Part shown: positions 1 to 7,630 of the stretch, in pieces
How the letters are laid out: each line of letters begins with the position of its first letter
How positions within the stretch are numbered: the stretch's first letter is position 1
DNA from: Paraburkholderia phytofirmans OLGA172
GTDB taxonomy: Bacteria; Pseudomonadota; Gammaproteobacteria; Burkholderiales; Burkholderiaceae
DNA: 64,000 nucleotides
NCBI RefSeq assembly: GCF_001634365.1
Contig: NZ_CP014579.1
Coordinates: 558,001 to 622,000, forward strand
Direction: 5' to 3'
Program-made: the position numbers and the translations under genes
Notes under the pieces: model-generated
The model's input: the letters and a program-made list of their open reading frames with translations, nothing else
Database searches by the model: none
Told to the model about the DNA's origin: nothing

Positions 1-1
1 C

Positions 2-289
2 CAGGCGCTGATTCTTCGACAGATCCAGGGCATGATTATCGAGCCCTTCGATTACCCCGCGCTGGACGAGAAAAAGATACGCGACGTGACGACGATCGTT
101 GAGTTCAACGATCCTTCGGTGCCGCACGGTCTGATCATGTCGAAGAAAGCACTCTCGGCCGCCGAACAGGAGAAGTGGCGGGCGCTCGTGGATGAAATGC
201 GTGCCGACGGAACGGTGCGCCGTATCTTCGAAAAGTACTTCAGGCCGGACCTGGCCGATGCCATGGTCAACTTCAAGGCGTCACCGTGA
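2..289 (+). CDS. C-terminus of a family 3 extracellular solute-binding protein (partial)
   Basis: The gene enters from outside the window and only its last 95 codons are present. The visible part, with YPALDEKKIRDVTTIVEFND and a final IFEKYFRPDLADAMVNF, resembles the C-terminal lobe of periplasmic amino-acid-type binding proteins (SBP_bac_3), some of which serve as sensory input to c-di-GMP or two-component proteins. The stop TGA at 287-289 overlaps the GTG start of the following signalling gene by four bases, so the two are probably translationally coupled and may form a sensor pair. The ligand and the N-terminal signal peptide are outside the window. The family is inferred from the tail alone; the reading frame itself is clear. 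Confidence 0.6.
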   Translation, partial: QALILRQIQGMIIEPFDYPALDEKKIRDVTTIVEFNDPSVPHGLIMSKKALSAAEQEKWRALVDEMRADGTVRRIFEKYFRPDLADAMVNFKASP

Positions 290-3084
290 TCCGGGTACGC
301 TCGGTTCTACTGCCGTTGCTGGTTTTATCCGCATCGCTCTGCGTGACCTGGGTCGTGTGGAATCACGAACGGCAAGCGACTCGCAAAGAGCTTCGCACCC
401 AGTTTGATTACACCATGAGCGATGCGGTAGGCCGCATCGAACAGCGCATGGCGACTTACGAGCTGATGTTGCGAGGCGTGCAGAGCCTGTTTGCCGCGAA
501 CGGAACGATCGATCGCGACAGGTTCCGGCGCTATGTGAGCGCACTCAATCTCGACGCGAACTTTTCCGGCGTCCACGGCGTCGGCGTGATCGAATGGGTG
601 CCCGCGGCGCGTAAAGCGGCTCATATAGCGGACATGCGCCAGGGCGGCATTCCAGACTACACGATTCATCCCGACGGGCGGCGCGAGGATTATGCCCCGA
701 TCATTCAGCGCGAACCCTTTATTGGCCTCGCACGCGGCCCGTCCGGCTTTGACACCTGGGACGAGCCGGTGCGGCGGGCTGCGCTGGAGAAGGCCCGGGA
801 TTCCGGCATGGCGGCGATCTCGGGAAAGGTGCGCCTTGCGATCGATATGGACGCAGACCCCCAGCCGGCTTTCATCATGTACCTTCCGGTCTATGCTTCC
901 GGCAAGGCACAGGACAACCTCGTGCAGCGTCGGGCGAACATCATTGGTTGGGTCTATGCATCGTTCCGCATGCGCGATGTGATGGCCAGTCTCTACGGTG
1001 AGCAGCCACCCGGCGTCTCGCTGGCCATTTACGATGGCGTAGAACCATCGGAGGCAGCACTGCTGAATCGCACTTCGGATGCAAACAGCCAGCGTGCGCC
1101 CGCGCTCATCTCCGCAAACGAATATCTGGTTGTGGACGGGCACGACTGGACGCTGTCGATGAGCGCCTCCGACGCGTTCCGATCCCGCTTGGGACGTAAT
1201 GCGGAGATGTTGATTGCGGGCACGGGCAGCGGGTTGAGTCTCCTGCTGGCGCTTCTGGCCTGGCTCGTGATGACGGGGCGGGAGCGTGCCATGCGACTCG
1301 CCTCGGCGATGACCCGGGAGTTGCGCGAGAACGAAGAAAAATTTCGCGCCATTGCCGACTGCACGGTGAACCTGGAGATCTGGTGGGGACGGGACGGCAA
1401 ACCTCGCTGGATCAACCCGTCGGTTGAATACTACACGGGCTACACCGTCGCCGAATGTATGGCGATGCCCGATTTCACCCTCAAGCTAATCCATCCGGAG
1501 GACATTTCGCGCGTTGCGCCGGAATTTCAAAAAGGACTTCAGGGTTCTCGCGGCGAGGATCTTGAGTTTCGTTGCGTGCGCAAGGATGGATCGCTCCTCT
1601 GGCTGTCGGTTTCCTGGGTTCCGATTAGCAATCAGAGAGGAGACTTCATTGGTTTTCGTACAAGCGGGCGCGATATTACGGAGCGTAAGAAGTCGGAGGA
1701 GAAAATCCGCGAACTTGCCTTCTACGACACGCTGACCCGCCTGCCCAATCGCGCGCTCCTTCTGGATCGGCTGAGGCAGTCAATGGTGGCCAGCCGGCAG
1801 AACAAGGCTTGCGGCGCCCTGATGTTCATCGATCTCGACCACTTTAAAACGCTGAACGATACGCTTGGGCACGACAAAGGCGATCTGCTCCTGCGACAGG
1901 TCGCATATCGCCTGTCGAGTAGTGTCAATGAGGGCGACACGGTTGCCCGGGTCGGCGGTGACGAGTTCGTTGTGCTGCTCGGCAACCTGAGTCTGGACAA
2001 GGCGACGGCGACGATGCAAACAGAGGCGGTGGGGGAAAGAATTCTCGCGGTGTTGGGGGGCGCCTATCAGCTCAATGGTGTCCAGTTCCGGAGTACCGCC
2101 AGCATCGGCGTCACAGTATTCAATGGGGAGCAGACTTCCACCGACGAGCTTTTCAAGCAGGCCGATCTCGCCATGTATAAGTCGAAGGAGCGCGGCCGCA
2201 ATGCCATGTGCTTTTTCGACCCTGCGATGCAGACGGCAGTGCTGAGACGAGCCGAGCTGGAGGTGGGGCTGCGCAACGCCATTGAGGAGAACCGGCTCGT
2301 GCTTCACTATCAGGCGCAGGTCGTCGACGGCGACCGCATAACCGGTGCGGAAGCGCTGGTGCGCTGGGCGCATCCTGAGCGCGGCCTGATACCCCCGGGT
2401 GAGTTTATCCCGCTCGCTGAGGAGTCGGGGCTGATTCTCGAGATGGGGCGAACGGTATTGGCGTCCGCATGCGCCCAGCTGGCCCTGTGGGCGACGCGGC
2501 CGTCGATGGCGCATCTGTCTATATCCGTGAACGTAAGCGCCCGGCAATTTCGCGAACCTGACTTCGTGGACGATGTGCTCGCAGTGATCACCCGGGCTGG
2601 GGCGCGGGCGGACAGGCTGAAGCTCGAGCTGACCGAGAGTGTTCTGGTTGAGAACGTACAGGACATTATCGAAAAGATGAGCATCCTTCGAACGCGAGGT
2701 GTGACTTTCTCCCTGGATGACTTCGGGACTGGCTACTCTTCGCTGGCTTACCTGAAAAGATTGCCATTGGACCAGTTGAAGATTGACCGGTCGTTCGTGC
2801 GCGACATCCTGGTCGACCCCAACGACGCGGACATCGCAAGAACGATCGTGGCGCTCGCCCGAAGTTTTAACCTGGGTGTCATCGCTGAGGGCGTCGAAAC
2901 TGAAGCGCAGAGAGATTTCCTTGCGGTAGCAGGATGTCATGCCTATCAAGGTTTCCTTTTTTGCAAGCCGCTTCCGATTCAGGGTTTCGAGCAATTTGTG
3001 AGCAGATTCGGTTCCCGGGACCGGACGGAAGACCGGTCGACGGGGCGTGATGGGAGAAGCGTTGGTTCAGATACGGTCACCTGA
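286..3084 (+). CDS. CHASE-PAS-GGDEF-EAL membrane c-di-GMP signalling protein
   Basis: Predicted 932-residue inner-membrane protein that makes and/or breaks cyclic di-GMP. An N-terminal membrane segment (about 7-25) and a second one (about 308-328) flank a periplasmic CHASE sensor domain. A PAS domain follows (about 350-470), then a GGDEF domain with the intact signature at residues 557-561 and an EAL domain with EAL at 689-691, DDFGTGYSS and AEGVETE. Both catalytic signatures are intact, so either activity is possible. The RxxD inhibitory I-site expected just before GGDEF reads NEGD, so product inhibition is unlikely. The start is GTG at 286, inside the stop of the upstream binding-protein gene, which suggests that the periplasmic protein and the CHASE domain act together. 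Confidence 0.95.
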   Translation: MIRVRSVLLPLLVLSASLCVTWVVWNHERQATRKELRTQFDYTMSDAVGRIEQRMATYELMLRGVQSLFAANGTIDRDRFRRYVSALNLDANFSGVHGVGVIEWVPAARKAAHIADMRQGGIPDYTIHPDGRREDYAPIIQREPFIGLARGPSGFDTWDEPVRRAALEKARDSGMAAISGKVRLAIDMDADPQPAFIMYLPVYASGKAQDNLVQRRANIIGWVYASFRMRDVMASLYGEQPPGVSLAIYDGVEPSEAALLNRTSDANSQRAPALISANEYLVVDGHDWTLSMSASDAFRSRLGRNAEMLIAGTGSGLSLLLALLAWLVMTGRERAMRLASAMTRELRENEEKFRAIADCTVNLEIWWGRDGKPRWINPSVEYYTGYTVAECMAMPDFTLKLIHPEDISRVAPEFQKGLQGSRGEDLEFRCVRKDGSLLWLSVSWVPISNQRGDFIGFRTSGRDITERKKSEEKIRELAFYDTLTRLPNRALLLDRLRQSMVASRQNKACGALMFIDLDHFKTLNDTLGHDKGDLLLRQVAYRLSSSVNEGDTVARVGGDEFVVLLGNLSLDKATATMQTEAVGERILAVLGGAYQLNGVQFRSTASIGVTVFNGEQTSTDELFKQADLAMYKSKERGRNAMCFFDPAMQTAVLRRAELEVGLRNAIEENRLVLHYQAQVVDGDRITGAEALVRWAHPERGLIPPGEFIPLAEESGLILEMGRTVLASACAQLALWATRPSMAHLSISVNVSARQFREPDFVDDVLAVITRAGARADRLKLELTESVLVENVQDIIEKMSILRTRGVTFSLDDFGTGYSSLAYLKRLPLDQLKIDRSFVRDILVDPNDADIARTIVALARSFNLGVIAEGVETEAQRDFLAVAGCHAYQGFLFCKPLPIQGFEQFVSRFGSRDRTEDRSTGRDGRSVGSDTVT

Positions 3085-3089
3085 TCAAT

Positions 3090-4202
3090 CTATATTTGGC
3101 GGCAGGAAAACCGGCGCCGCGACGTCGCGGGTTCTTGCACCAGCTCCGCAACCTCGCGCCACCACTTCCCGCCGCGGTGCGGCGCGCCCAAATCTAACCG
3201 CTCGCCCATGCGGGGCGTCGCAAGCGGAATGCCGCGCGCGGCGGTGAGTCCGACCACGCGCTCGTAGGGTTCTTGCCAGCGATGCATCGCCAGGTCGAAC
3301 GTGCCGTTATGAACGGGCACCAGCCAGCGGCCGCGCAGATCGATGTGTGCCTGGACGGTCTCGTCGGGCTGCATGTGGACGTACGGCCATTGGGCATCGT
3401 AGGCACCCGTTTCGAGCAGCGTCACGTCGAATGGACCCAGCCGCTCGCCGATGGTCTTGAAGCCGTCGAAGTAGCCCGTGTCGCCGCTGAAGAATACGCG
3501 CAGCGCGTCATCGACGATCACCCACGAGGCCCACAAGGTGCTGTTGCCGTCAAACAGACTGCGGCCGGAGAAATGCTGCGCCGGGGTTGCCGTGAACGCC
3601 AGGCCGTCGATCTCAACGCTCTGCCACCAGTCGAACTGGCGTACCTTCGACGCCTCGATACCCCACTCGATCAGGCGGTCGCCGACACCCAGCGGCGTCA
3701 GAAACACACCCGTCCGCGCGGCGAGCGCCAGCACGGTCTCGCGGTCCAGATGGTCGTAGTGGTCGTGCGACAGAATCACGCCGGAGAGCGGCGGCAAGTC
3801 TTCGAGCGCGATGGGCGGTGCATGAAAGCGCTTCGGACCGAACGACCGGAACGGCGATGCGCGTTCAGCGAAGACCGGGTCGGTCAGCCAGAACTGACCA
3901 CGCAGCTTGAGCAGCATGGTCGAATGCCCGAGGCGATACAGGCTCCGGTCAGGCGCGGCGTCGAGCTGTTCACGCGACAGCGCAGCGACGGGCAGGGTGC
4001 CCGCCGGCACCGTGCCGTCCGGTTTGTTGAACAACACATTCCACACGATGCTCAAGCTCTTGCCGATTCCTTCGACGGGACGCGGCTTGACGTTACGAAA
4101 GCGCTCGCCGTCGTGCTGTGCCGACGTGTCGAACAATTCGCGCCCGCGTCGCGCTGCCGTCAGGCCCAAGACGCGGCGAACAGAACCGGTGAGCGATGTC
4201 AT
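3090..4202 (-). CDS. MBL-fold metal-dependent hydrolase (UlaG / NAPE-PLD type)
   Basis: Predicted 370-residue cytoplasmic hydrolase of the beta-lactamase superfamily. The metal motif SHDHYDHLD, a downstream TPAQHFSGR, FFSGDTGYF and a late VPVHNGTFDL match the pattern of UlaG / NAPE-PLD-like enzymes, which act on lactones or phosphodiesters. The substrate here is unknown. The frame stays open for another 148 codons upstream, but that stretch is antisense to the TetR gene; ATG at 4202 (MTSLTG) is the natural start. It is divergent from the TetR gene at 4286, with two repeated operator-like sequences between them, so the regulator probably represses this gene. Its stop lies five bases from the stop of the convergent c-di-GMP gene. 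Confidence 0.88.
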   Translation of the reverse strand: MTSLTGSVRRVLGLTAARRGRELFDTSAQHDGERFRNVKPRPVEGIGKSLSIVWNVLFNKPDGTVPAGTLPVAALSREQLDAAPDRSLYRLGHSTMLLKLRGQFWLTDPVFAERASPFRSFGPKRFHAPPIALEDLPPLSGVILSHDHYDHLDRETVLALAARTGVFLTPLGVGDRLIEWGIEASKVRQFDWWQSVEIDGLAFTATPAQHFSGRSLFDGNSTLWASWVIVDDALRVFFSGDTGYFDGFKTIGERLGPFDVTLLETGAYDAQWPYVHMQPDETVQAHIDLRGRWLVPVHNGTFDLAMHRWQEPYERVVGLTAARGIPLATPRMGERLDLGAPHRGGKWWREVAELVQEPATSRRRFSCRQI

Positions 4203-4224
4203 GCAAACCACCTCGATACGGAAA

Positions 4225-4276
4225 GTAGACTGTTGAGTGTAGTTTATTTTTGAGAAAAGTAAACTGCCCAGTGTAA
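4225..4276. promoter_or_regulatory. Paired TetR operator-like direct repeats
   Basis: Two copies of the pattern GTARACTGNNNAGTGTAR lie in the divergent intergenic region, at 4225-4242 and 4259-4276, exactly 34 bp apart. Each has a short inverted core (ACTG...AGT). They sit in AT-rich sequence where both promoters must be, and the second ends ten bases before the TetR start. They are the best candidates for the operator of the adjacent TetR protein. Confidence 0.55.
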
Positions 4277-4285
4277 AATTTAACG

Positions 4286-4900
4286 ATGGACACCAGTGAT
4301 ACCCCTCTCCGCCTGACTGACCGCAAGCGCGCGGCCGTGATAGCCGCGGCCATTGAAGAATTTCTTGCGGCCGGCTTCGACGCGACCAGCATGGACCGCA
4401 TCGCGGCGCGCGCGAGCGTCTCGAAGCGTACGGTCTACAACCATTTTCCAAGCAAGGAAGCGCTGTTCGCGGCGATCCTGCGGCAGTTGTGGGAGTCGAG
4501 TGACACAGGAGCGGCGCCGGCTTACTCCGCCGTGCACCCATTGCGTGCGCAGTTGCTCCAGCTTCTGTTGAAAAAGCTGAGCCTGTTGAATGACGAGGCG
4601 TTCCTGTCCCTCGCGCGAGTAGCGATCGCGGCAGGCATTCATTCACCGGAGCGCGCGCGCGATATGGTGACCCGCATGGGTGAACGGGAGGAAGACTTGA
4701 CGGTGTGGATTCGCGCAGCCGCTGCCGATGGCCGCCTCAAGACGTCGGACCCGGTGTTCGCCTCGCAGCAGTTGCAGGGCCTGGTAAAGGCGTTCGCTTT
4801 CTGGCCGCAGGTGACGATGGGCCAGCCACCGCTCAGCGTGGATGAACAAAGGCAAGTCGCGGAATCCGCTGCCGATATGTTTCTTGCGCGTTATGCGTGA
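4286..4900 (+). CDS. TetR/AcrR family transcriptional regulator
   Basis: 204-residue repressor with a typical N-terminal helix-turn-helix: residues about 15-60 contain FLAAGFDATSMDRIAARA and SVSKRTVYNHFPSKEALF. The C-terminal ligand-binding part resembles the AefR-like subgroup (MGEREEDLTVWIRAAAADGR and AFWPQVTMGQPPL). It is divergent from the MBL hydrolase at 3090-4202, with two repeats of a probable operator between the two starts, so it likely controls itself and that hydrolase. The MBL gene at 4992 lies downstream on the same strand, 91 bp away, and may be cotranscribed. The inducer is unknown. Confidence 0.9.
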   Translation: MDTSDTPLRLTDRKRAAVIAAAIEEFLAAGFDATSMDRIAARASVSKRTVYNHFPSKEALFAAILRQLWESSDTGAAPAYSAVHPLRAQLLQLLLKKLSLLNDEAFLSLARVAIAAGIHSPERARDMVTRMGEREEDLTVWIRAAAADGRLKTSDPVFASQQLQGLVKAFAFWPQVTMGQPPLSVDEQRQVAESAADMFLARYA

Positions 4901-4991
4901 ATCGTTGGCGACGAGATGTCAGTCTCAAGGCCCTCGAAGGGTGAAGCGGAGTGTGTCACAGTAACAACTCTCACTCGAGGAGCGACTCCGC

Positions 4992-5765
4992 ATGACCCGA
5001 TTACCGATTGCCGACCGATGGTTCGAACTCAAACGCATCAGCGACGACATCACGCTACTGTGGGAACCCCACGTCGTACCGTTAATGCGCTGCAATATCT
5101 GGCATGTGCGTGGCCGCGACCGGGATCTGATGATCGATACAGGGATGGGCATCGTCAGTCTGCAGGATGCAGCGAGGCACCTGCTGCAGAAGGACGTCAC
5201 CGCCGTTGCGACGCATACGCACTCGGACCATATCGGCGGACATCATGAGTTCGAGCACACGCTGGTTCACGAATTGGAGGCAGACAACCTGCGCTCGCCG
5301 CGCGAGCGAGGCACCCTTCTGGCCTCGGTATTGGGTGACGAAGCCATTCGCCGGTATCGCGAAGCAGGTTATCCGTTCGACGGCGATCTGATTACGGCCC
5401 TTCCCAGCGCTGATTACGCGATGTCCGACTATCGTGTGAGGGCCGCAACGGTCACGGAAATCGTCAAGGAAGGGAACATTGTCGATCTCGGCAACCGGCA
5501 TTTTGAAGTCCTGCATCTGCCGGGCCACTCACCGGGCAGCATCGGGCTATGGGAAGCGGCGTCCGGCACGTTGTTCTCGGGCGATGCGATCTACGACGGC
5601 CCGCTGCTGGATGAGATAGGCGGCGCGGATATTCCGGCCTATGTGCGCACCATGAAGCGCCTGCGCGAATTGCCTGTGCAAGTGGTCCACGCTGGACACG
5701 ACGCGAGCTTCGGGCGAGAGCGGCTGGTCGAGTTGGTCGATGCCTATCTGGCCAAACGTACCTGA
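4992..5765 (+). CDS. MBL-fold hydrolase (glyoxalase II-like superfamily)
   Basis: 257-residue metallo-beta-lactamase-fold protein. The metal-binding signature THTHSDHIGG is followed by the conserved LPGHSPGSIGLW, FSGDAIYDGP and VVHAGHDASF, giving the full set of His/Asp ligands. No signal peptide is seen, so it is probably cytoplasmic. GAGG lies 11 bases before the ATG. Together with the MBL gene at 3090 it gives two distinct MBL enzymes around one TetR regulator. The substrate cannot be read from the sequence; quorum-lactonase, thioesterase and alkylsulfatase-like roles are all open. Confidence 0.88.
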   Translation: MTRLPIADRWFELKRISDDITLLWEPHVVPLMRCNIWHVRGRDRDLMIDTGMGIVSLQDAARHLLQKDVTAVATHTHSDHIGGHHEFEHTLVHELEADNLRSPRERGTLLASVLGDEAIRRYREAGYPFDGDLITALPSADYAMSDYRVRAATVTEIVKEGNIVDLGNRHFEVLHLPGHSPGSIGLWEAASGTLFSGDAIYDGPLLDEIGGADIPAYVRTMKRLRELPVQVVHAGHDASFGRERLVELVDAYLAKRT

Positions 5766-5864
5766 TCACGGGGCTGCTCGACGGCCTGGCGCGTGGCCTG
5801 CTGGACTTCGCGCGCCAGGGAAACGGTTGGCGTATGGTCTAGCCCTTAACCCGATAACCCAGTT

Positions 5865-6179
5865 TTACGCGTCTTTCAGCCAGGGCATTTCCACGGGTGA
5901 CACCACCAGACGCCGGGACTCCCGTTTCAGTTCGAAGATAAACCCGACCAGGATCATGGAGTCGGCATACGGGATCGGGAATACGTGAGGATTGTCCGCG
6001 GTGCGTAGTGGGTGCGCCGGCGTATCTGCTGTCGTCGCGGCGTTCTCGCGGACGCTTTCCAGCTCGTCGGCCATGGCCTGCCCACTGACTTTCTGGACGC
6101 GGCTACGCAAGTCGCTGAAGGGTTCGATGCGCGCCCCGTCTTCGTTGTATTCGGGCACTTCATAGATGAACCAGGACAT
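5865..6179 (-). CDS. Conserved hypothetical protein, 104 aa
   Basis: Small soluble protein beginning MSWFIYEVPEYNEDG and ending VVSPVEMPWLKDA. I recognise no domain. ATG at 6179 is preferred over an in-frame ATG 24 bases upstream because GGAG lies eight bases before it. Composition is ordinary, with mixed charge and no membrane segment. It converges with the MBL gene upstream and is divergent from the AcoR-like regulator at 6407, separated by about 230 bp. Real coding is supported by the ribosome-binding site and by codon use; no function is proposed. Confidence 0.6.
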   Translation of the reverse strand: MSWFIYEVPEYNEDGARIEPFSDLRSRVQKVSGQAMADELESVRENAATTADTPAHPLRTADNPHVFPIPYADSMILVGFIFELKRESRRLVVSPVEMPWLKDA

Positions 6180-6285
6180 GTGCGTCTCCAGAGAAAAGGG
6201 CAAGTATTCTAGCAGCGTGCATCACGCATCCACGCTTTCCTGGCTACGGAAATCGAGCCGCGCTCAGTCCCCACCACAAAAAAAC

Positions 6286-6301
6286 TGAGACGAAAGTCTC
6301 A
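6286..6301. promoter_or_regulatory. Perfect inverted repeat TGAGAC-GAAA-GTCTCA upstream of the regulator
   Basis: A perfect 6-bp inverted repeat with a GAAA centre stands 105 bp before the start of the Fis-type regulator at 6407, preceded by an A-rich run. It could be a binding site for that regulator's HTH, or a hairpin ending the upstream minus-strand region. No U-tract follows on either strand that would make it a strong terminator. Confidence 0.4.
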
Positions 6302-6406
6302 TCCGGTCGGATGCTGCACTGCGGTGTGATCTTCCGGAACCCGCATGCTAAAAGTCATCCTAAGCGTGCCACTCAGCGATACGCGCCGAGCCGACCGGAG
6401 ACATTC

Positions 6407-7549
6407 ATGCCCTATGTTCCGCAAGTGAGACACATCGACCGGATCCGCAGGTTGATCGAAGGCCGAACGACCGATCGCGGCGCCGATGCTACGCGGCTGG
6501 CTTCGTCGTATTGGCGCTCCCTTGAACAATATCACCTCGATCCTGGCGTGACAGAAGGTCCGCGCATTCTGACCGCGCCAGAATTGCGCGACGTACAACA
6601 CCGGGAAGAATCGGTTTTGCGGGCCTCGGGAGAGTGTCTTTCGCGTCTGCATGAGACGGTGCGCGAAGCGGACTACTGCGTGATGCTCACTGACGCGCAG
6701 GGCGTGACGATCGATTATCGCGTTGACCGGGATCGGCGCCACGACTTCAAACGAGCGGGACTTTATGGGGGCTCCTGCTGGTCCGAGCGGGAAGAGGGAA
6801 CCTGCGGCATTGCCGCCGTGCTGCTCGATTCCCAACCGATTACGGTGCATAAGACCGATCACTTTCGCGCCGCTTTTACCACGTTGACGTGTAGTGCTTC
6901 GCCTATTTTCGGGCTGGAAGGCGAGCTGATCGGCGTGCTGGATGCGTCGGCGATTCGCTCGCCCGATGAACGCGAAAGCCAGCGGCTGATCAATCATATC
7001 GTGCGTCATAGTGCGGTGTTGATCGAAGACAGCTTTTTTCTCAACGCGACCACGCATTGCTGGGTTTTGCTGGCGCACCGCAATCGCCACTACGTGGAAG
7101 CCCAGCCGGAAATTCTGATCGCCTTCGATGTGCGCGGAAATGCAGTCGCGGCCAATCGCCGGGCCAAAGAGTGCGTGCCGGGCCTCGATCGGCTGCCGCG
7201 ACCGGTCTCCGAGTTATTTGATGTCCGCGCCGAACGTCTTCTGGATGTCAGGCCCGGTCGCGACATGGTCTCGATGAAATTTGTGGGCAACGGTTCGCCT
7301 CTCTATGCACGCGTTCGTCCACCCGTCATTCGCGCGCAACGGCAGCCTGTGCCGAAGCCTCAGGGTCCCGCCCGCGAGGCGCAACCCGCACTCACCGAAA
7401 TCGATGCCCTTGAGCGCGACCGCATCGTCGCTGCCCTGACGGATGCGAAATGGCGCCCGGACGAGACCGCCCAAACCTTGGGCATCTCGCGCGCGACGCT
7501 CTACAGACGGATCGCGAAGTTCGGCATTGTCCCGCCTCACCGGCGATAG
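6407..7549 (+). CDS. AcoR-like transcriptional regulator lacking the sigma-54 ATPase domain
   Basis: 380-residue regulator. The N-terminal half matches the GAF-containing sensor region of AcoR (acetoin catabolism activator): SYWRSLEQYHLDP, SGECLSRLHETV, GGSCWSEREEGTCGIA, FRAAFTTLTCSASPIF. A PAS-like stretch follows (ILIAFDVRGNAVAANRRA), then directly a Fis-type helix-turn-helix at the C-terminus (DETAQTLGISRATLYRRIAKF). The AAA+ sigma-54 interaction domain (GAFTGA, Walker motifs) is absent, so it should act as an ordinary activator or repressor. The start at 6407 follows CGGAG. The flavin monooxygenase gene begins 81 bp downstream on the same strand and is the likely target. Confidence 0.85.
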   Translation: MPYVPQVRHIDRIRRLIEGRTTDRGADATRLASSYWRSLEQYHLDPGVTEGPRILTAPELRDVQHREESVLRASGECLSRLHETVREADYCVMLTDAQGVTIDYRVDRDRRHDFKRAGLYGGSCWSEREEGTCGIAAVLLDSQPITVHKTDHFRAAFTTLTCSASPIFGLEGELIGVLDASAIRSPDERESQRLINHIVRHSAVLIEDSFFLNATTHCWVLLAHRNRHYVEAQPEILIAFDVRGNAVAANRRAKECVPGLDRLPRPVSELFDVRAERLLDVRPGRDMVSMKFVGNGSPLYARVRPPVIRAQRQPVPKPQGPAREAQPALTEIDALERDRIVAALTDAKWRPDETAQTLGISRATLYRRIAKFGIVPPHRR

Positions 7550-7630
7550 CGGTCCACGGTTTTCCAGCGGGCAAAGAACCCGCGTATTACTTCGACGTTT
7601 CATTAATCCGTATCGAATGGAGGAGCAGTC

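Noticed and set aside
1780..2994. 404-codon frame opposite the GGDEF-EAL protein
   Set aside because: Antisense to clear catalytic motifs; no ribosome-binding site and no known domain.
4203..4646. Extension of the MBL hydrolase frame far upstream on the minus strand
   Set aside because: It lies antisense to the TetR gene, the sequence before MTSL is Arg/Ser-rich and not family-like, and the shared promoter region must lie within it.
7550..7630. Sigma-54 promoter before the monooxygenase
   Set aside because: I looked for TGGCAC-N5-TTGC because the regulator is AcoR-like, but no match is present and the regulator lacks the required ATPase domain. A GCGGG/CCCGC hairpin at 7567-7583 has no U-tract.
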